64,000 bases of DNA, from NCBI RefSeq assembly GCF_018304965.1, contig NZ_JAGQED010000008.1, positions 79,229-143,228 on the forward strand, read 5' to 3'. A program made the translations under genes and the position numbers. This DNA comes from Collimonas antrihumi (GTDB lineage Bacteria; Pseudomonadota; Gammaproteobacteria; Burkholderiales; Burkholderiaceae_D). Positions 1 through 8,922 of the stretch are shown here, in pieces. Under the pieces are notes generated by a model that had not been told where the DNA came from, did not search any database, and worked only from the letters and a program-made list of their open reading frames with translations. How positions within the stretch are numbered: position 1 is the first letter of the stretch; each line of letters opens with the position of its first letter.

Positions 1-1
1 G

Positions 2-211
2 CTGCTGTACAAAAGTTATGTCTACAACGTCACCAGCGACGGCGTCGAGGTCGGCAGCAATTCCGCGTATGCCCGCATTCATCACTTCGGCGGTAACGCT
101 GGGCGCGGCGGTAAAACCAAGATCGACGCGCGACCTGTGCTGGGCATCAACGATGCAGATGAGATATGGATAGGCGATCTGATGATGAATGAACTACGAG
201 GTCTGGAATGA
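2..211 (+). CDS. Phage virion morphogenesis protein (3' part)
   Basis: The window opens inside this gene; 69 C-terminal residues and the TGA are visible. The stretch reading YARIHHFGG, then a Gly/Arg-rich segment and DARPVLGI, is the C-terminal signature of the Mu gpG / P2 gpS tail-completion family. These proteins act late in tail completion and head-tail joining. The stop overlaps the ATG of the next gene (ATGA), as expected for translationally coupled phage genes. The N-terminus lies outside the window, so total length cannot be judged. Confidence 0.75.
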   Translation: MLYKSYVYNVTSDGVEVGSNSAYARIHHFGGNAGRGGKTKIDARPVLGINDADEIWIGDLMMNELRGLE

Positions 212-798
212 ACGACACCAATAGCGCCAGGTTACTGGATGCGATTAAGGACCGCATCACACAGCACACCGCCGCGCTGTTTAAGCAGGTTGAAGACTAC
301 GGTGGCCAGTTTAGCGCCGAAGAGATGGACTTCAAGAGCTTTACGGCACCGGCGGCCTTTGTTTCGTGCCTGGGCTGGCAGAAAGTCGACCGAGGAAACT
401 ACCTGGGCGGCAAACATATCTGGCGCGGCCGCATGGCGATTTTCATCGCTACCAAGGATGTAAAGCGGGATTCCCGCATGCGGGAGGCGATGCTCCGCGC
501 TGACGTGCTGACATCCCTGTTCTCCGACTGGAAACCGGACATGTGCGCCGGTAAGACCGAGAACATCGGTGCCGAAAATCTCTACAGCCGCAGCATAGAC
601 AAAAAAGGATTGGCGCTTTGGATGGTGGACTGGTGGCAGGAAATTGAAATGAAACCGCCGGTTCTGCCACGCCCTGACCTGGAGACCATTGCAGTGCATT
701 CAACCGCCAGTACAAACGCCGATTCCGCGCTTGATCCGGCACCGAAAGAAATTACCGTTACCCATGAATTGGAGATGAAAGATGGCCAAGACAACTAA
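208..798 (+). CDS. Mu gp37-like protein (DUF1834 family)
   Basis: This 196-residue protein resembles the Mu gp37 family, found between head and tail-sheath genes of Mu-like phages. The family pattern is visible: an N-terminal helix with LLDAIKDRI, a central segment with AAFVSCLGW, and the core WRGRMAIFIATKD followed by a helix of about 30 residues. It is presumed to be a neck or tail-terminator component, but no biochemical role is established. The ATG overlaps the previous stop by 4 nt, and the 3' end overlaps the next gene by 17 nt. The Thr/Ala-rich tail from about residue 165 looks disordered. Confidence 0.7.
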   Translation: MNDTNSARLLDAIKDRITQHTAALFKQVEDYGGQFSAEEMDFKSFTAPAAFVSCLGWQKVDRGNYLGGKHIWRGRMAIFIATKDVKRDSRMREAMLRADVLTSLFSDWKPDMCAGKTENIGAENLYSRSIDKKGLALWMVDWWQEIEMKPPVLPRPDLETIAVHSTASTNADSALDPAPKEITVTHELEMKDGQDN

Positions 799-1021
799 TG
801 CAACACCCGACATCGTTGCTACTACCGATGTTACACCCGTCGCCAAGACGCCACGCCTGGGCGAAATCATCAGTGTGCGGGCTGGCGCTGACCGCACGGT
901 TCCCAACAACGAAGCGGGAGATTATTTCAGCGAGAAAGACGCTGTCGCAGTGACTGTCGATCTGCGCATCTTAAAACTATTGCGCGACGGCGATCTGCTA
1001 CCAGCGACGGGCAAGAAATAG
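782..1021 (+). CDS. Mu gp38-like small protein (DUF2635-like)
   Basis: This 79-residue protein sits directly upstream of the tail sheath gene, where Mu encodes gp38. The C-terminal RILKLLRDGDLLPA matches the end of DUF2635 proteins, which finish in a similar RLRDGDV motif. The first 25 residues are Thr/Ala/Pro rich and probably flexible. The gene starts inside the 3' end of the gp37-like gene. Function is unknown; the position suggests a tail assembly accessory factor. Family assignment rests on position plus the short C-terminal motif. Confidence 0.6.
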   Translation: MAKTTNATPDIVATTDVTPVAKTPRLGEIISVRAGADRTVPNNEAGDYFSEKDAVAVTVDLRILKLLRDGDLLPATGKK

Positions 1022-1086
1022 ACCGCTGTATAGCTCTGCCAAATACCCTTTAAACCGACTTTGCAGCAATTTTATAGGTGGATTCC

Positions 1087-2568
1087 ATGATTCCAAATTT
1101 ACTCTCCCTGAATTTCCTGATGCCCTTTGTGGCCCACAAATTCGACGCGTCTAATGCGATCCGCAATCTGCGTGGCATGCCGCGCTGTGTGTTGCTGATC
1201 GGCCAGGCCAAACCACCGGCCACCCTCAATCTCAACCGTCGCCACCGCATCAGCACCGAGAGCGACGCCATCGGCACGCTCGGCGAAGGTTCGATGCTGC
1301 TTGCCATGTGGCGCGGTGCCCGAGCCAATGCAGCCCTAGGCATGCCTATCGACGTGATCATCCTGCCGGATGACGACACGGCAGTAGCAGCCACCGGCAA
1401 GGTCACGCTGTTGCTTGATGCGGCGCATGCGTCGGGCGAGCTGCCGCTCTATATCGGTGGTGAGCGCGTACGGGTTGGCGTCGCCGTGAACGACACAGTA
1501 CAGTCCCTGACAACCAAGCTGATCAACGCCATCAACGCCGCCGTAAAACTGCCGGTCACTGCTACGGAAGGAACGCCGGATGGAGAAATTGTGCTGACCT
1601 GCAAATGGGGCGGCGCCACCGGCAATGATATCGATTTGCGCACGGTGTTCGCCCAGGACGATCTGCTGCCGCAAGGCTTGAGCGTGACAGTGACGCCAAT
1701 GGCAGGCGGTGCCGTCAATCCCGACATTACCCCTGCCATCGTCGCCATGAAGGGCTACCGCGCCACAGAGATTGCCATGCCTTATACCGACAGCACCAAT
1801 ATCGGCATGTTGGAACTGGAAATGGAGGCGCGCTGGGGCTACGACAATATGCAGGATGGGCAGGTAGTGACCGTCATGCGTGGCACCGAGGGGCAGGTCA
1901 CGACCTGGCTGACGCCGCGCAACAGCCTGCTGTTCCATACCATTTGCGTCACCGCAGATCGTTCCAGCCCGTGGGAAACCGCCGCCATGGCAGCCGCAGC
2001 CATTGAGAGCCACTGCGCCATCGATCCGGCCGTGCCGTTCACGGGCGTGCAACTGGTCGGCTACAAGGCAGCAGCTAAGGAAGACGACTTCGAAGACATG
2101 ACCCAGAAAAACAACCTGTTGAATGCCGGCGGCTCGGTGCTGGAAGTGGCCGACGATGGCACGGCCAACCTGCTGCGCATGGTGACCAACTACACCAAGC
2201 ATCCGAGCGGCGCTGTTGATCCGAGCTGGCGCAATCTGAACTGGGTCAAAACCTTGAGCTACTACCGCTGGTTCACCGTCACCGAGATGCAGATCCGGTA
2301 TCGCGGATTCAAGCTGGACGAGTACCAGATCGAACCCATCCCAGGGCAAAAGATCATGACGGTGGATTTGATGAACGACATCATGCTCAACAACTACCAG
2401 CAGTTTATTGACGCAGGACTATTTACCAACATGGCGTATTACAAGGACACGCTGATGATTGAAGTCGATGCGCCGAACGGCAAGGTCAAAGTGGTTGATA
2501 GTCCGGTATTGATTACCCAGCACTACCAGACCGAAATCACCAGCCAGTTCGCCGCTGGGCACGTTTGA
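1087..2568 (+). CDS. Contractile tail sheath protein (Mu gpL-like)
   Basis: This 493-residue protein is the contractile sheath subunit that surrounds the tail tube and shortens during infection. Features of the Mu gpL sheath family are visible: an N-terminal domain with LIGQAKPPAT, a middle domain whose RVGVAVNDTVQSLTTKLINA resembles the sheath insertion domain, and a C-terminal domain ending in a basic/aromatic segment before LITQHYQTEITSQF. A GTG at 1078 is in frame, but AGGTGG at 1076-1081 is a good ribosome binding site for the ATG at 1087, which I prefer. The tail tube gene follows after 54 bases, the canonical order. Confidence 0.9.
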   Translation: MIPNLLSLNFLMPFVAHKFDASNAIRNLRGMPRCVLLIGQAKPPATLNLNRRHRISTESDAIGTLGEGSMLLAMWRGARANAALGMPIDVIILPDDDTAVAATGKVTLLLDAAHASGELPLYIGGERVRVGVAVNDTVQSLTTKLINAINAAVKLPVTATEGTPDGEIVLTCKWGGATGNDIDLRTVFAQDDLLPQGLSVTVTPMAGGAVNPDITPAIVAMKGYRATEIAMPYTDSTNIGMLELEMEARWGYDNMQDGQVVTVMRGTEGQVTTWLTPRNSLLFHTICVTADRSSPWETAAMAAAAIESHCAIDPAVPFTGVQLVGYKAAAKEDDFEDMTQKNNLLNAGGSVLEVADDGTANLLRMVTNYTKHPSGAVDPSWRNLNWVKTLSYYRWFTVTEMQIRYRGFKLDEYQIEPIPGQKIMTVDLMNDIMLNNYQQFIDAGLFTNMAYYKDTLMIEVDAPNGKVKVVDSPVLITQHYQTEITSQFAAGHV

Positions 2569-2622
2569 CGGCCAGGCCAGCGCCCCATACCCACCTAACA
2601 CGCCATCGCGAAAGGAATCATC

Positions 2623-2997
2623 ATGGCTGGATGTAATAGCGAATTATTCAGAGTGGACACACTCACCATTGACGGCGAATCGATTGCCATTGAAGACAGT
2701 AGCGCCACGATTGAGGGGGCCATGGGTTTTGAGACTGAGGTAGTCCCTGCCTCCGTCGGTGACGATGGCACAAGCCGCAAGCGCGTGCCGCGTGTGATCA
2801 AGGCCAAGCTGTTGTTTATGGGCGGCGTCACACCCGATAAGTTTGCCCAGATATGCGAAGCACAGATTGTATTGACCAACCTGCACACCGGCAAGCGGGT
2901 ACGTGCTGGCAAATGCCGCATCAAGTCGATGGGCGAAATCGGCAACGGCTCTGTCGATATCGACTTTAACTGCCTGTCGCCGTTTCAGTGGTTATAG
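2623..2997 (+). CDS. Tail tube protein (Mu gpM-like)
   Basis: This 124-residue protein is the tube subunit that lies inside the sheath. Length, position and sequence (DTLTIDGESI near the start, TNLHTGKRVRAGKCRI near the end) fit the Mu gpM tail-tube family. A ribosome binding site (AAAGGA) precedes the ATG by about 8 bases. A probable terminator follows, so tube transcripts may end here, in line with the high copy number needed. Confidence 0.85.
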   Translation: MAGCNSELFRVDTLTIDGESIAIEDSSATIEGAMGFETEVVPASVGDDGTSRKRVPRVIKAKLLFMGGVTPDKFAQICEAQIVLTNLHTGKRVRAGKCRIKSMGEIGNGSVDIDFNCLSPFQWL

Positions 2998-3038
2998 CCG
3001 CCGCGCCCTAAGCGCCCAGGGCGTTGCCTTTCCCTTTG

Positions 3039-3068
3039 TGCCGGTCAATGCGATCCGGCATTTTCTTT
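3039..3068 (+). terminator. Intrinsic terminator after the tail tube gene
   Basis: A 6-bp GC-rich stem (TGCCGG at 3039-3044 with CCGGCA at 3055-3060) is followed immediately by TTTTCTTT. A weaker CGCCCT/AGGGCG stem lies just upstream. The position, between sheath/tube and the tail chaperone, suggests partial termination that keeps tube levels above tape-measure levels. Confidence 0.55.
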
Positions 3069-3091
3069 AATTTGATCGCTGGAGAAACCCT

Positions 3092-3622
3092 ATGAATGAC
3101 TCAATTTTTATTCTGCAATTACTTGACGGCCTGCCGTCCAATGTCGGCGGCAAGCCGGTCAAGTACAAAACCGTGCATCTGCGTGAAACCAATGTCAACG
3201 ACGAACTGACCGCCGTACAACTGGCAGAACGCATCAAAACCATCAACGGCAAGCCGACCTTGCTGGTGTCCGATGATCTGTATCGCACGGCCTTGACCAT
3301 GCGCCATGTCGAAAAATTCACTTGTAGCGGCCTGGATGATATCGGCCAGGACGTGCTGGACTTGGAGATGTTCGGACGCCTGACTACCTACGATCTGCAA
3401 CGAATTGAAGAGCGCTGCCTGGTCGTGTCGATGGCCGCGCAATTGCGCTATGGCTTGATCACCGAGGCAGAGTTCGACCAGATATTTGCCGGAACCACCA
3501 ACACCACAACGGGACAAATCGGCCCGCGAGCCGAGGGCCAGGCTGCTGCAGTGGGAGCTGATCGCGACCAAGACCAGCCTGGCCCAGCAATGCTCACCGA
3601 CTTCACTGCGACAAACACCTAA
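3092..3622 (+). CDS. Tail assembly chaperone, unshifted product (Mu gp41-like)
   Basis: This 176-residue protein sits between the tube and tape-measure genes, where tailed phages encode the tail assembly chaperone (G/GT type). It has a conserved-looking beta-rich N-terminus (HLRETNVNDELTAVQLAERI) and a helical middle. The last 45 residues are low in structure and rich in Gln, Gly and Asp, typical of an out-of-frame tail past the shift site. Its start has an appropriately spaced GGAG. The +1/-2 frame opens at 3459 and continues to the tape-measure start, implying a fusion form. Confidence 0.7.
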   Translation: MNDSIFILQLLDGLPSNVGGKPVKYKTVHLRETNVNDELTAVQLAERIKTINGKPTLLVSDDLYRTALTMRHVEKFTCSGLDDIGQDVLDLEMFGRLTTYDLQRIEERCLVVSMAAQLRYGLITEAEFDQIFAGTTNTTTGQIGPRAEGQAAAVGADRDQDQPGPAMLTDFTATNT

Positions 3623-3683
3623 AAGCCTGCTGATGCTGTGGATTAAACAGATCGGCGACGCCAACCGAGCGAGGAACAAATAA
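3486..3683 (+). CDS. Frameshift extension of the tail assembly chaperone
   Basis: This frame overlaps the 3' end of the chaperone gene and ends at a TAA sharing one base with the tape-measure ATG. No Shine-Dalgarno precedes the nominal ATG at 3486, so I read it as the downstream half of a recoding product. It contains RARLLQWELIATKTSLAQQ, which looks like a real helix, unlike the frame-0 tail. Relative to frame 0 the shift is +1, equivalent to -2. Mu is the known case of a -2 shift at this location. No obvious slippery heptamer was found, so the exact site is undetermined. Confidence 0.5.
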   Translation: MPEPPTPQRDKSAREPRARLLQWELIATKTSLAQQCSPTSLRQTPKSLLMLWIKQIGDANRARNK

Positions 3684-5914
3684 TGGGTAATCTCACTCTG
3701 CGGTATCACATCAGCCTGGCTTCCAATATCGCCAAGAACGCCGCCGCCAATGCCAAGGCGTTCGAGCAAGCCAGCAAGCGCCAGAACAAGGCAATGAACG
3801 AAACCGACAAAGTCGCTGCCAAGACTGACAAAACCATGTCGGCAGTCGGCAAGAAAACGGAGATTGCCAGGCTTGAGCGCGAAATGCGCCGAGCTTCCGT
3901 AGTACTGGACAGGACCGGTGAATCTGCCAAGCGGCTTCAGCGCGAAATAGACCGGCTCGGCACCGGCACATCGATTCAGCGCACCAATATGTATCTGATG
4001 AGCCTGGGGCGGCGCATGGAGACAGTACGTGAACAGGCGAAGAAGATGGGCGAAGCGATCAATAAAGGCAGCGAAGTGGCTGCAGGTGTTGGCGCAGGGG
4101 TAATCGCTGGCGCTGTAACGACCGGCGCAATCGCAAAGGCACCAGCTATCCGCGCCAACCAATTGACGATGGATGCAAATGCCGAGGGGCGCGGCAGTAC
4201 ATCCGAAGACTATAAATTGCTTGAGAAAAGAATCAAAGAATCAACCAATAAGACTGCCCTGGACTATTTCGGAAGCATTGATGAAGTACGCGCCATGCGT
4301 GCAGAGTTGGTCAGGACCACTTCGGCAATGTCCAGTACAGATGCGGAAATCATGCAAAACAGCATCCAAAAAACTGCCACTGCCACCGGTTCGTCTGTTG
4401 CTGAAGTGACTGCCGTAGCCATTGCGGCTATTAAGAGTTTCTTGCTGCAGCCTGATCAAATTTACGCCGCGTTGTCAAAAGCGAATCTCGCCGGACAGAT
4501 GGGAGGGTTCGATTTTAAAGAGCAGGTAAAAGTGCTCCCTCAGTTGTTGGCAGACCTCAATAAAGACTTAGGCATGGCAGGAATTGATGACTTTAATGAG
4601 GTTATCACCTACATGCAGGGTGCATTTAAAGGGGCTGGTGGCGATGCCGGCATTGCCGCTATGAACGTACGCATGCTGGCGTCACGACTAGCGGCTCCAG
4701 AGACTAATGAAAAATTTCGAGAGCGTGGTTACACATACGATAAAGATGTGAGCGAGAAAATGGATCAAGGGCTATCGCGCCTTGCTGCATCAATGCAATA
4801 CATGGAAGAGGCGCTGTTGAAAGATCAACAGTATGCCGAACTCAAAATCAAAGCTGCGGCTGAAACTGATGAACTAGTTAAAGAAGCCATCATTAATAAG
4901 ATGATCGATCGTATGAAGGGTAGCGTTATTGGTGAAATTTTTACAGATCGAAAAACCCGCAACGCACTAGTTACGTCATTGGTTGAGAAGGAAACGGTTA
5001 AAAGCATTCGCAACGAGACGAATAAAGATAACGGCCAGCAATCTGATGAATGGTTCAACCGCAACAAGGAAACCACTGTCTCGAAAGCAAAAAGGGCACG
5101 GACTGAAGTGGAAATTGCCTCCAGCAACGTTTTTGAAAAAGTCGAGCCAGCTATACAAAGCATGATCACCGGAGCGACGCAATTGGCTGCGACCTATCCT
5201 GGTGTTACCACAGGTGCTTTCGGGGTAGTGTCGGCATTTGCCATCTTCAAAGCCGCGATGATGGGTAGCGGCATTCTGAAGCTACTTAGCGGCAAAGCTA
5301 CCGGCCCAGGGGTGCCGGTGCGTGTCACCAACATGACTGCGGGCTTGGGCGGCTTACCCGATGCCCCTGGCGGTTCTGGAAAAGGCGGAAAGGCGGGCAA
5401 GGCCGGTGGGTTTGTTGCCCGTAATGCCGGATTGCTTCGCAAACTGGGATGGATGGCCCCAGTTGCGATGTCCGCCTACGAGGTCGGATCAGCTTTAACC
5501 GATAGCGATAAAAGCGCTGCTGAAAAAGCCAACGCTGTGGGGCGCACCGCCGCCGGTGCTGCCGGTGCCTGGAGTGGCGCAAAAGTCGGGGCTGCTGTCG
5601 GTACTCTCGGTGGCCCCGCAGGCACCGCTATTGGTGGCCTTGTTGGCGGCGGCCTGGGTTGGTTGGGCGCTACCTCTCTCGGTGATCGTTTAAACCGGCC
5701 GCATTACTCGGACCATCCGGCACTACAACCCGATGCCGCCTACAAGGCTATCAGCGAAATTCCCTTGCAGAAGACCGAGGTCGACCTCAAAGAGGGCCGT
5801 TTACGCATAGGTCTGACCGTCACCGACAGCCGAGTAGAGAGCAATCTCACCGTTTTGCAGCAATTCAATGGCGTCCATATGGACCTTGGCAACACCAACC
5901 CAGGAGGCTTTTAA
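3683..5914 (+). CDS. Tail tape measure protein (Mu gp42-like)
   Basis: This 743-residue protein sets tail length and is ejected with the DNA. The N-terminal 130 residues are a Lys/Ala/Glu-rich coiled coil. A Gly/Ala/Val hydrophobic segment starts near residue 134. The middle (residues about 150-480) has the globular pattern of the TP901/Mu tape-measure family. A second Gly/Ala-rich hydrophobic region covers residues about 600-660. The start overlaps the previous stop (TAATG) and has GAGG upstream. At about 2.2 kb the gene implies a moderate tail length. Confidence 0.85.
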   Translation: MGNLTLRYHISLASNIAKNAAANAKAFEQASKRQNKAMNETDKVAAKTDKTMSAVGKKTEIARLEREMRRASVVLDRTGESAKRLQREIDRLGTGTSIQRTNMYLMSLGRRMETVREQAKKMGEAINKGSEVAAGVGAGVIAGAVTTGAIAKAPAIRANQLTMDANAEGRGSTSEDYKLLEKRIKESTNKTALDYFGSIDEVRAMRAELVRTTSAMSSTDAEIMQNSIQKTATATGSSVAEVTAVAIAAIKSFLLQPDQIYAALSKANLAGQMGGFDFKEQVKVLPQLLADLNKDLGMAGIDDFNEVITYMQGAFKGAGGDAGIAAMNVRMLASRLAAPETNEKFRERGYTYDKDVSEKMDQGLSRLAASMQYMEEALLKDQQYAELKIKAAAETDELVKEAIINKMIDRMKGSVIGEIFTDRKTRNALVTSLVEKETVKSIRNETNKDNGQQSDEWFNRNKETTVSKAKRARTEVEIASSNVFEKVEPAIQSMITGATQLAATYPGVTTGAFGVVSAFAIFKAAMMGSGILKLLSGKATGPGVPVRVTNMTAGLGGLPDAPGGSGKGGKAGKAGGFVARNAGLLRKLGWMAPVAMSAYEVGSALTDSDKSAAEKANAVGRTAAGAAGAWSGAKVGAAVGTLGGPAGTAIGGLVGGGLGWLGATSLGDRLNRPHYSDHPALQPDAAYKAISEIPLQKTEVDLKEGRLRIGLTVTDSRVESNLTVLQQFNGVHMDLGNTNPGGF

Positions 5915-5915
5915 G

Positions 5916-7202
5916 ATGGATATCGAATGGCTGAAACAACTGCGGCAGGCAAGCTGGCGCGGCGTGCCGTTCCAGGTTGATACTGTCGATACGACTGCAG
6001 GACAGAATACGGTATTGCGCGACTATCCGTTCCAGGACTTGCCGACAGTGTTTTCCATGGGTGCGACAGCCGAAGAGTTTAAATTTTCGGCTTACGTGAT
6101 CGGTGACGACTACCTGCAGCAATTGGACGCACTGCGTGAAGTGCTACAAGGCGACGGCATCCTGATCCATCCCACGCAAGGCAGCATCCGGTGCTATTAC
6201 CACGGAAAATATACGGTCAAGGAAGCGCCTGCCAGTGAAGGCGGCATAGCACGCCTGGAACTCAATTTCGTGCGCGGAGAAGAACGCCGCTATCCAACCG
6301 GCACACAAAACACCACAGAGGCACTGGAAGAGGCCAATGCCGAGGCCAAGAAATCTGTCATCGACACTTTTACCGATCAGTTCAAGATAGACGGCCTGCC
6401 AGGCTGGTCGCTGGATAATCTACGCAACGGCCTACGCGGTGCCCTGGATGCGGCATGGTCCGTCATCTCTACCGTCAATAGCGGCGTCAACTATTACGAC
6501 AACCTGGTGCAGCAGTTCATCATCAGTCCCAGCAATGAGCTGCTTGGCATATCCGGTGTGTTGGGCAATACGGTCGGTTCTATCATGCGCGTGCCGCAGA
6601 ATCTCCCGACTTCGCAGGCCACCGCCATATTCGGGCAGATGCGCAATCTGTGGCCGATATCGTCCAGTCAGTCGGTGGCCAACGCCTATAAAACCAGTGG
6701 TGTGCCGCCCGTAACAGACGCCAACGTGCAACTGGCACGAGCGCTAACACCCCCTTACACGCCATATGCGACCGAGGCACGCCAACGCGAGGCCGAACTG
6801 TTTACCCGCTTGGCCGTGCTGTTTGAAGGTTTGGCGACGGTGGCCGCTGCCGAAGCAGTCGCCCAGATAGAACTGGACAATATCGACCAGGCTGCAGCGT
6901 TACGACAGGACTTTAATCAGCAGTTATCGCGCTTGCTGCGCCTGAGTGTCGCCGATCATGGCGTACTCATGCGCTTGCATACAGCCGTATTGGCGGATTT
7001 ACAGGAGCGCTCAAAGGGATTGGCACGGATTACGAATTACACGCCGCAGAGTTGGCAACCAGCGCTGTATATCAGCTATCGGCTGTTCGGCACGGTGCAA
7101 TGGATGGATGAAATTTTGCGAATGAATCCGCATATCCGCCATCCCTTGCTGGTTCCGCCAAATACCCCATTGCGCGTCATCAAACACAACCAGGATAACT
7201 GA
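5916..7202 (+). CDS. DNA circularization/tail-baseplate protein (Mu gpN-like)
   Basis: This 428-residue protein carries the N-terminal domain annotated in databases as 'DNA circularisation'. In Mu (gpN) it is a baseplate/tail protein. The first 120 residues show the family pattern: WLKQLRQASWRGVPFQVD, then REVLQGDGILIHPTQG and ARLELNFVRGEERRYP. An in-frame ATG at 5868 lies inside the tape-measure gene; CAGGAGG at 5901-5907 points to the ATG at 5916. It is followed after one base by the hub gene. Confidence 0.8.
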   Translation: MDIEWLKQLRQASWRGVPFQVDTVDTTAGQNTVLRDYPFQDLPTVFSMGATAEEFKFSAYVIGDDYLQQLDALREVLQGDGILIHPTQGSIRCYYHGKYTVKEAPASEGGIARLELNFVRGEERRYPTGTQNTTEALEEANAEAKKSVIDTFTDQFKIDGLPGWSLDNLRNGLRGALDAAWSVISTVNSGVNYYDNLVQQFIISPSNELLGISGVLGNTVGSIMRVPQNLPTSQATAIFGQMRNLWPISSSQSVANAYKTSGVPPVTDANVQLARALTPPYTPYATEARQREAELFTRLAVLFEGLATVAAAEAVAQIELDNIDQAAALRQDFNQQLSRLLRLSVADHGVLMRLHTAVLADLQERSKGLARITNYTPQSWQPALYISYRLFGTVQWMDEILRMNPHIRHPLLVPPNTPLRVIKHNQDN

Positions 7203-7203
7203 C

Positions 7204-8316
7204 ATGCAACGTTATACCAAAGACCAGGCCAAGGTGGTCGTCACCGTCAACGGACGCAATTACGAGGGCTGGATCGAGTCAAGCATTGAGCGGTCGATAG
7301 AGAATATCAGCAGCCGTTTTACTATTCCGGTCACGTTCGTGCCCGGCAGTCCACCGGATATCCAACGCCAGGACGATATCAAGGTATTAGTCAATGAAAC
7401 CTTGGTCGTTACCGGCACTGTGCTGGCGGCGGAACCATTTTATAAGCGCGATGATTGCGGTTTCAAGATCGAAGGCCGCAGCCGCACTGGCGACCTGGTG
7501 GGTTGTTCGGCCATGTATCAAGGTGGTCAGTGGAAAAGTGCCAATCTGGACCAGATTGCACGGGATTTATGCACGCCATTCGGCATTGAGGTGGTGGCCG
7601 ATACGAATATGGGCGCGCCGCTGTCGGATTTTAAGATTGAACATTGCGAAACCGTCGTGGCGACGCTGTCCCGCGCCGCCCGCATTCGCGGCGTTCTGAT
7701 GACGACCAATGCCCGTGGCCAGCTGTTGCTGACCAAGGCTGGCAAAGCCAGAAGCCACGGTGCTATTGTGCGCGGTCAGAACGTGATCAGCATGGAGTCC
7801 ATCGGCACAGATGCCCAGCGCCATAGCGAATATATTGGTTATGGCCAGAAGAAATCGACGGGCAATTTTGAGGACGCGGTACAGCAAAAGGCCCGCGTTA
7901 CCGACCCGGAGATGCGGCGCTATCTGCCGTTGATCATCGATGCCCAGGGCAATACCGAGACCGAGGACATGAAACGCCTGGTCGAACATACCATGCGGGT
8001 ACGGCGAGGTCATGCTTATGGCTTGAAGTACCAGCTTGAGGGCTGGACCTGGGAAGGTAAGCCATGGGAAATCAATACGCTGGTGCCGATCTATGACGAC
8101 ATCGCCGGTCTGAATGGGGATCTGTGGCTAATCACCGATATCAATAACAAATGCGACATCAAGGAAGGTGATGTTAGCAATATCACGGTGCGGCCGGTCG
8201 ACGCCTATGACACTGTGCCGATCAAGCCACGCCAGAACAAACACGGCAAAGGCGACAAGAAGAAACCAGAGATTACAGGCCCACGTTTTAATATTAGGAG
8301 GAGAGATCTTGAGTAA
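7204..8316 (+). CDS. Baseplate hub protein (Mu gpP / gp44-like, late control D type)
   Basis: This 370-residue protein is the trimeric baseplate hub, equivalent to T4 gp27 and P2 gpD. It begins with beta-strands typical of the family (VVVTVNGRNYEGWIESSIERS) and has the conserved order of hub domains. A Lys/Arg-rich tail ends the protein. Its stop overlaps the spike gene start by 8 bases, so hub and spike are translationally coupled, which fits their 1:1 assembly. Confidence 0.85.
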   Translation: MQRYTKDQAKVVVTVNGRNYEGWIESSIERSIENISSRFTIPVTFVPGSPPDIQRQDDIKVLVNETLVVTGTVLAAEPFYKRDDCGFKIEGRSRTGDLVGCSAMYQGGQWKSANLDQIARDLCTPFGIEVVADTNMGAPLSDFKIEHCETVVATLSRAARIRGVLMTTNARGQLLLTKAGKARSHGAIVRGQNVISMESIGTDAQRHSEYIGYGQKKSTGNFEDAVQQKARVTDPEMRRYLPLIIDAQGNTETEDMKRLVEHTMRVRRGHAYGLKYQLEGWTWEGKPWEINTLVPIYDDIAGLNGDLWLITDINNKCDIKEGDVSNITVRPVDAYDTVPIKPRQNKHGKGDKKKPEITGPRFNIRRRDLE

Positions 8317-8809
8317 GCAAACCATGATCCGGCGCGCCAGGATGCGTGCCTTGAAAGAAGGTCAAATTCAAACTGTGCGCGTGGAGATATTCGACTCCAA
8401 CGCCCGCGACGCAGTAGAACGCTTCCAGGACTACGGCCTGGCCTCCAATCCGGTAGATGGCCAGGGGCTGGCGGTGGAATGCGATGGCCATGTTGTCGTG
8501 TTGCGCATGGACCGCCTGGCCGAACGGCCGCAATTGGCCGCGCATGAAGTATCTGTATGGCACAAGGATGGGCACCGCATCACGCTGACCGATGGCAAAA
8601 AAATCATCGTTGATTGTGATGAATATATCGTTAATGCTAAAACCAAGGCGGCATTTAACACGCCGTTGATTGAAGCACCGAGTGCCATTATCCAGGCCAA
8701 AAATGTGCAGGGCAGTGAAGGCGGCACTTTTGGCGGCGTGGATTCGGTCACTCACGCGCACGATGGTGTTCAGCGCGGGAACGACCAATCTGGTGGTCCT
8801 GTCAAATAA
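8309..8809 (+). CDS. Baseplate spike protein (Mu gp45 / P2 gpV-like)
   Basis: This 166-residue protein is the membrane-piercing central spike. It has an N-terminal OB-like region and a C-terminal beta-helix with repeated short strands (ITLTDGKKIIVDC, then IQAKNVQGSEGG). Near the tip is His149-Ala-His151, matching the HxH that binds iron in P2 gpV and Mu gp45 spikes. I chose the TTG at 8309 because a strong AGGAGGAGA (8296-8304) lies just upstream. A longer upstream reading frame runs out of phase with the hub gene and is not credible. Confidence 0.85.
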   Translation: MSKQTMIRRARMRALKEGQIQTVRVEIFDSNARDAVERFQDYGLASNPVDGQGLAVECDGHVVVLRMDRLAERPQLAAHEVSVWHKDGHRITLTDGKKIIVDCDEYIVNAKTKAAFNTPLIEAPSAIIQAKNVQGSEGGTFGGVDSVTHAHDGVQRGNDQSGGPVK

Positions 8810-8813
8810 GGTC

Positions 8814-8848
8814 AGCGCGGGCAGCGATAATTTCATCCTGCCCGCGCT
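8814..8848. promoter_or_regulatory. GC-rich hairpin between gp45 and gp46 genes
   Basis: AGCGCGGGCA (8814-8823) and TGCCCGCGCT (8839-8848) form a perfect 10-bp stem around a 13-nt loop. No T-run follows, so it is not a standard terminator. It lies just past the spike stop and may stabilise the upstream mRNA. Confidence 0.45.
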
Positions 8849-8904
8849 ATAGCATCGTCGCCACTTATGAAATGCTTCACCTTTAGCTAATCCCGCCTTT
8901 CCTA

Positions 8905-8922
8905 GATCATGGCTCCATGATC
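8905..8922 (+). promoter_or_regulatory. Palindrome enclosing the gp46 start codon
   Basis: GATCATGG (8905-8912), CT, and CCATGATC (8915-8922) form a perfect 8-bp stem with a 2-nt spacer; as RNA a slightly larger loop would form. The ATG at 8917-8919 lies in the right arm. No Shine-Dalgarno is visible upstream, so initiation may be structurally controlled or coupled to upstream translation. Confidence 0.4.

Noticed and set aside
1336..2349. Long antisense frame opposite the tail sheath gene
   Set aside because: The plus-strand sheath protein is unambiguous, and the antisense product is His/Gln-rich shadow sequence.
3119..4162. Long antisense frame (347 codons) opposite the tail chaperone and tape measure genes
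   Set aside because: It mirrors codon bias of the real genes on the plus strand and has no ribosome site or recognisable domain.
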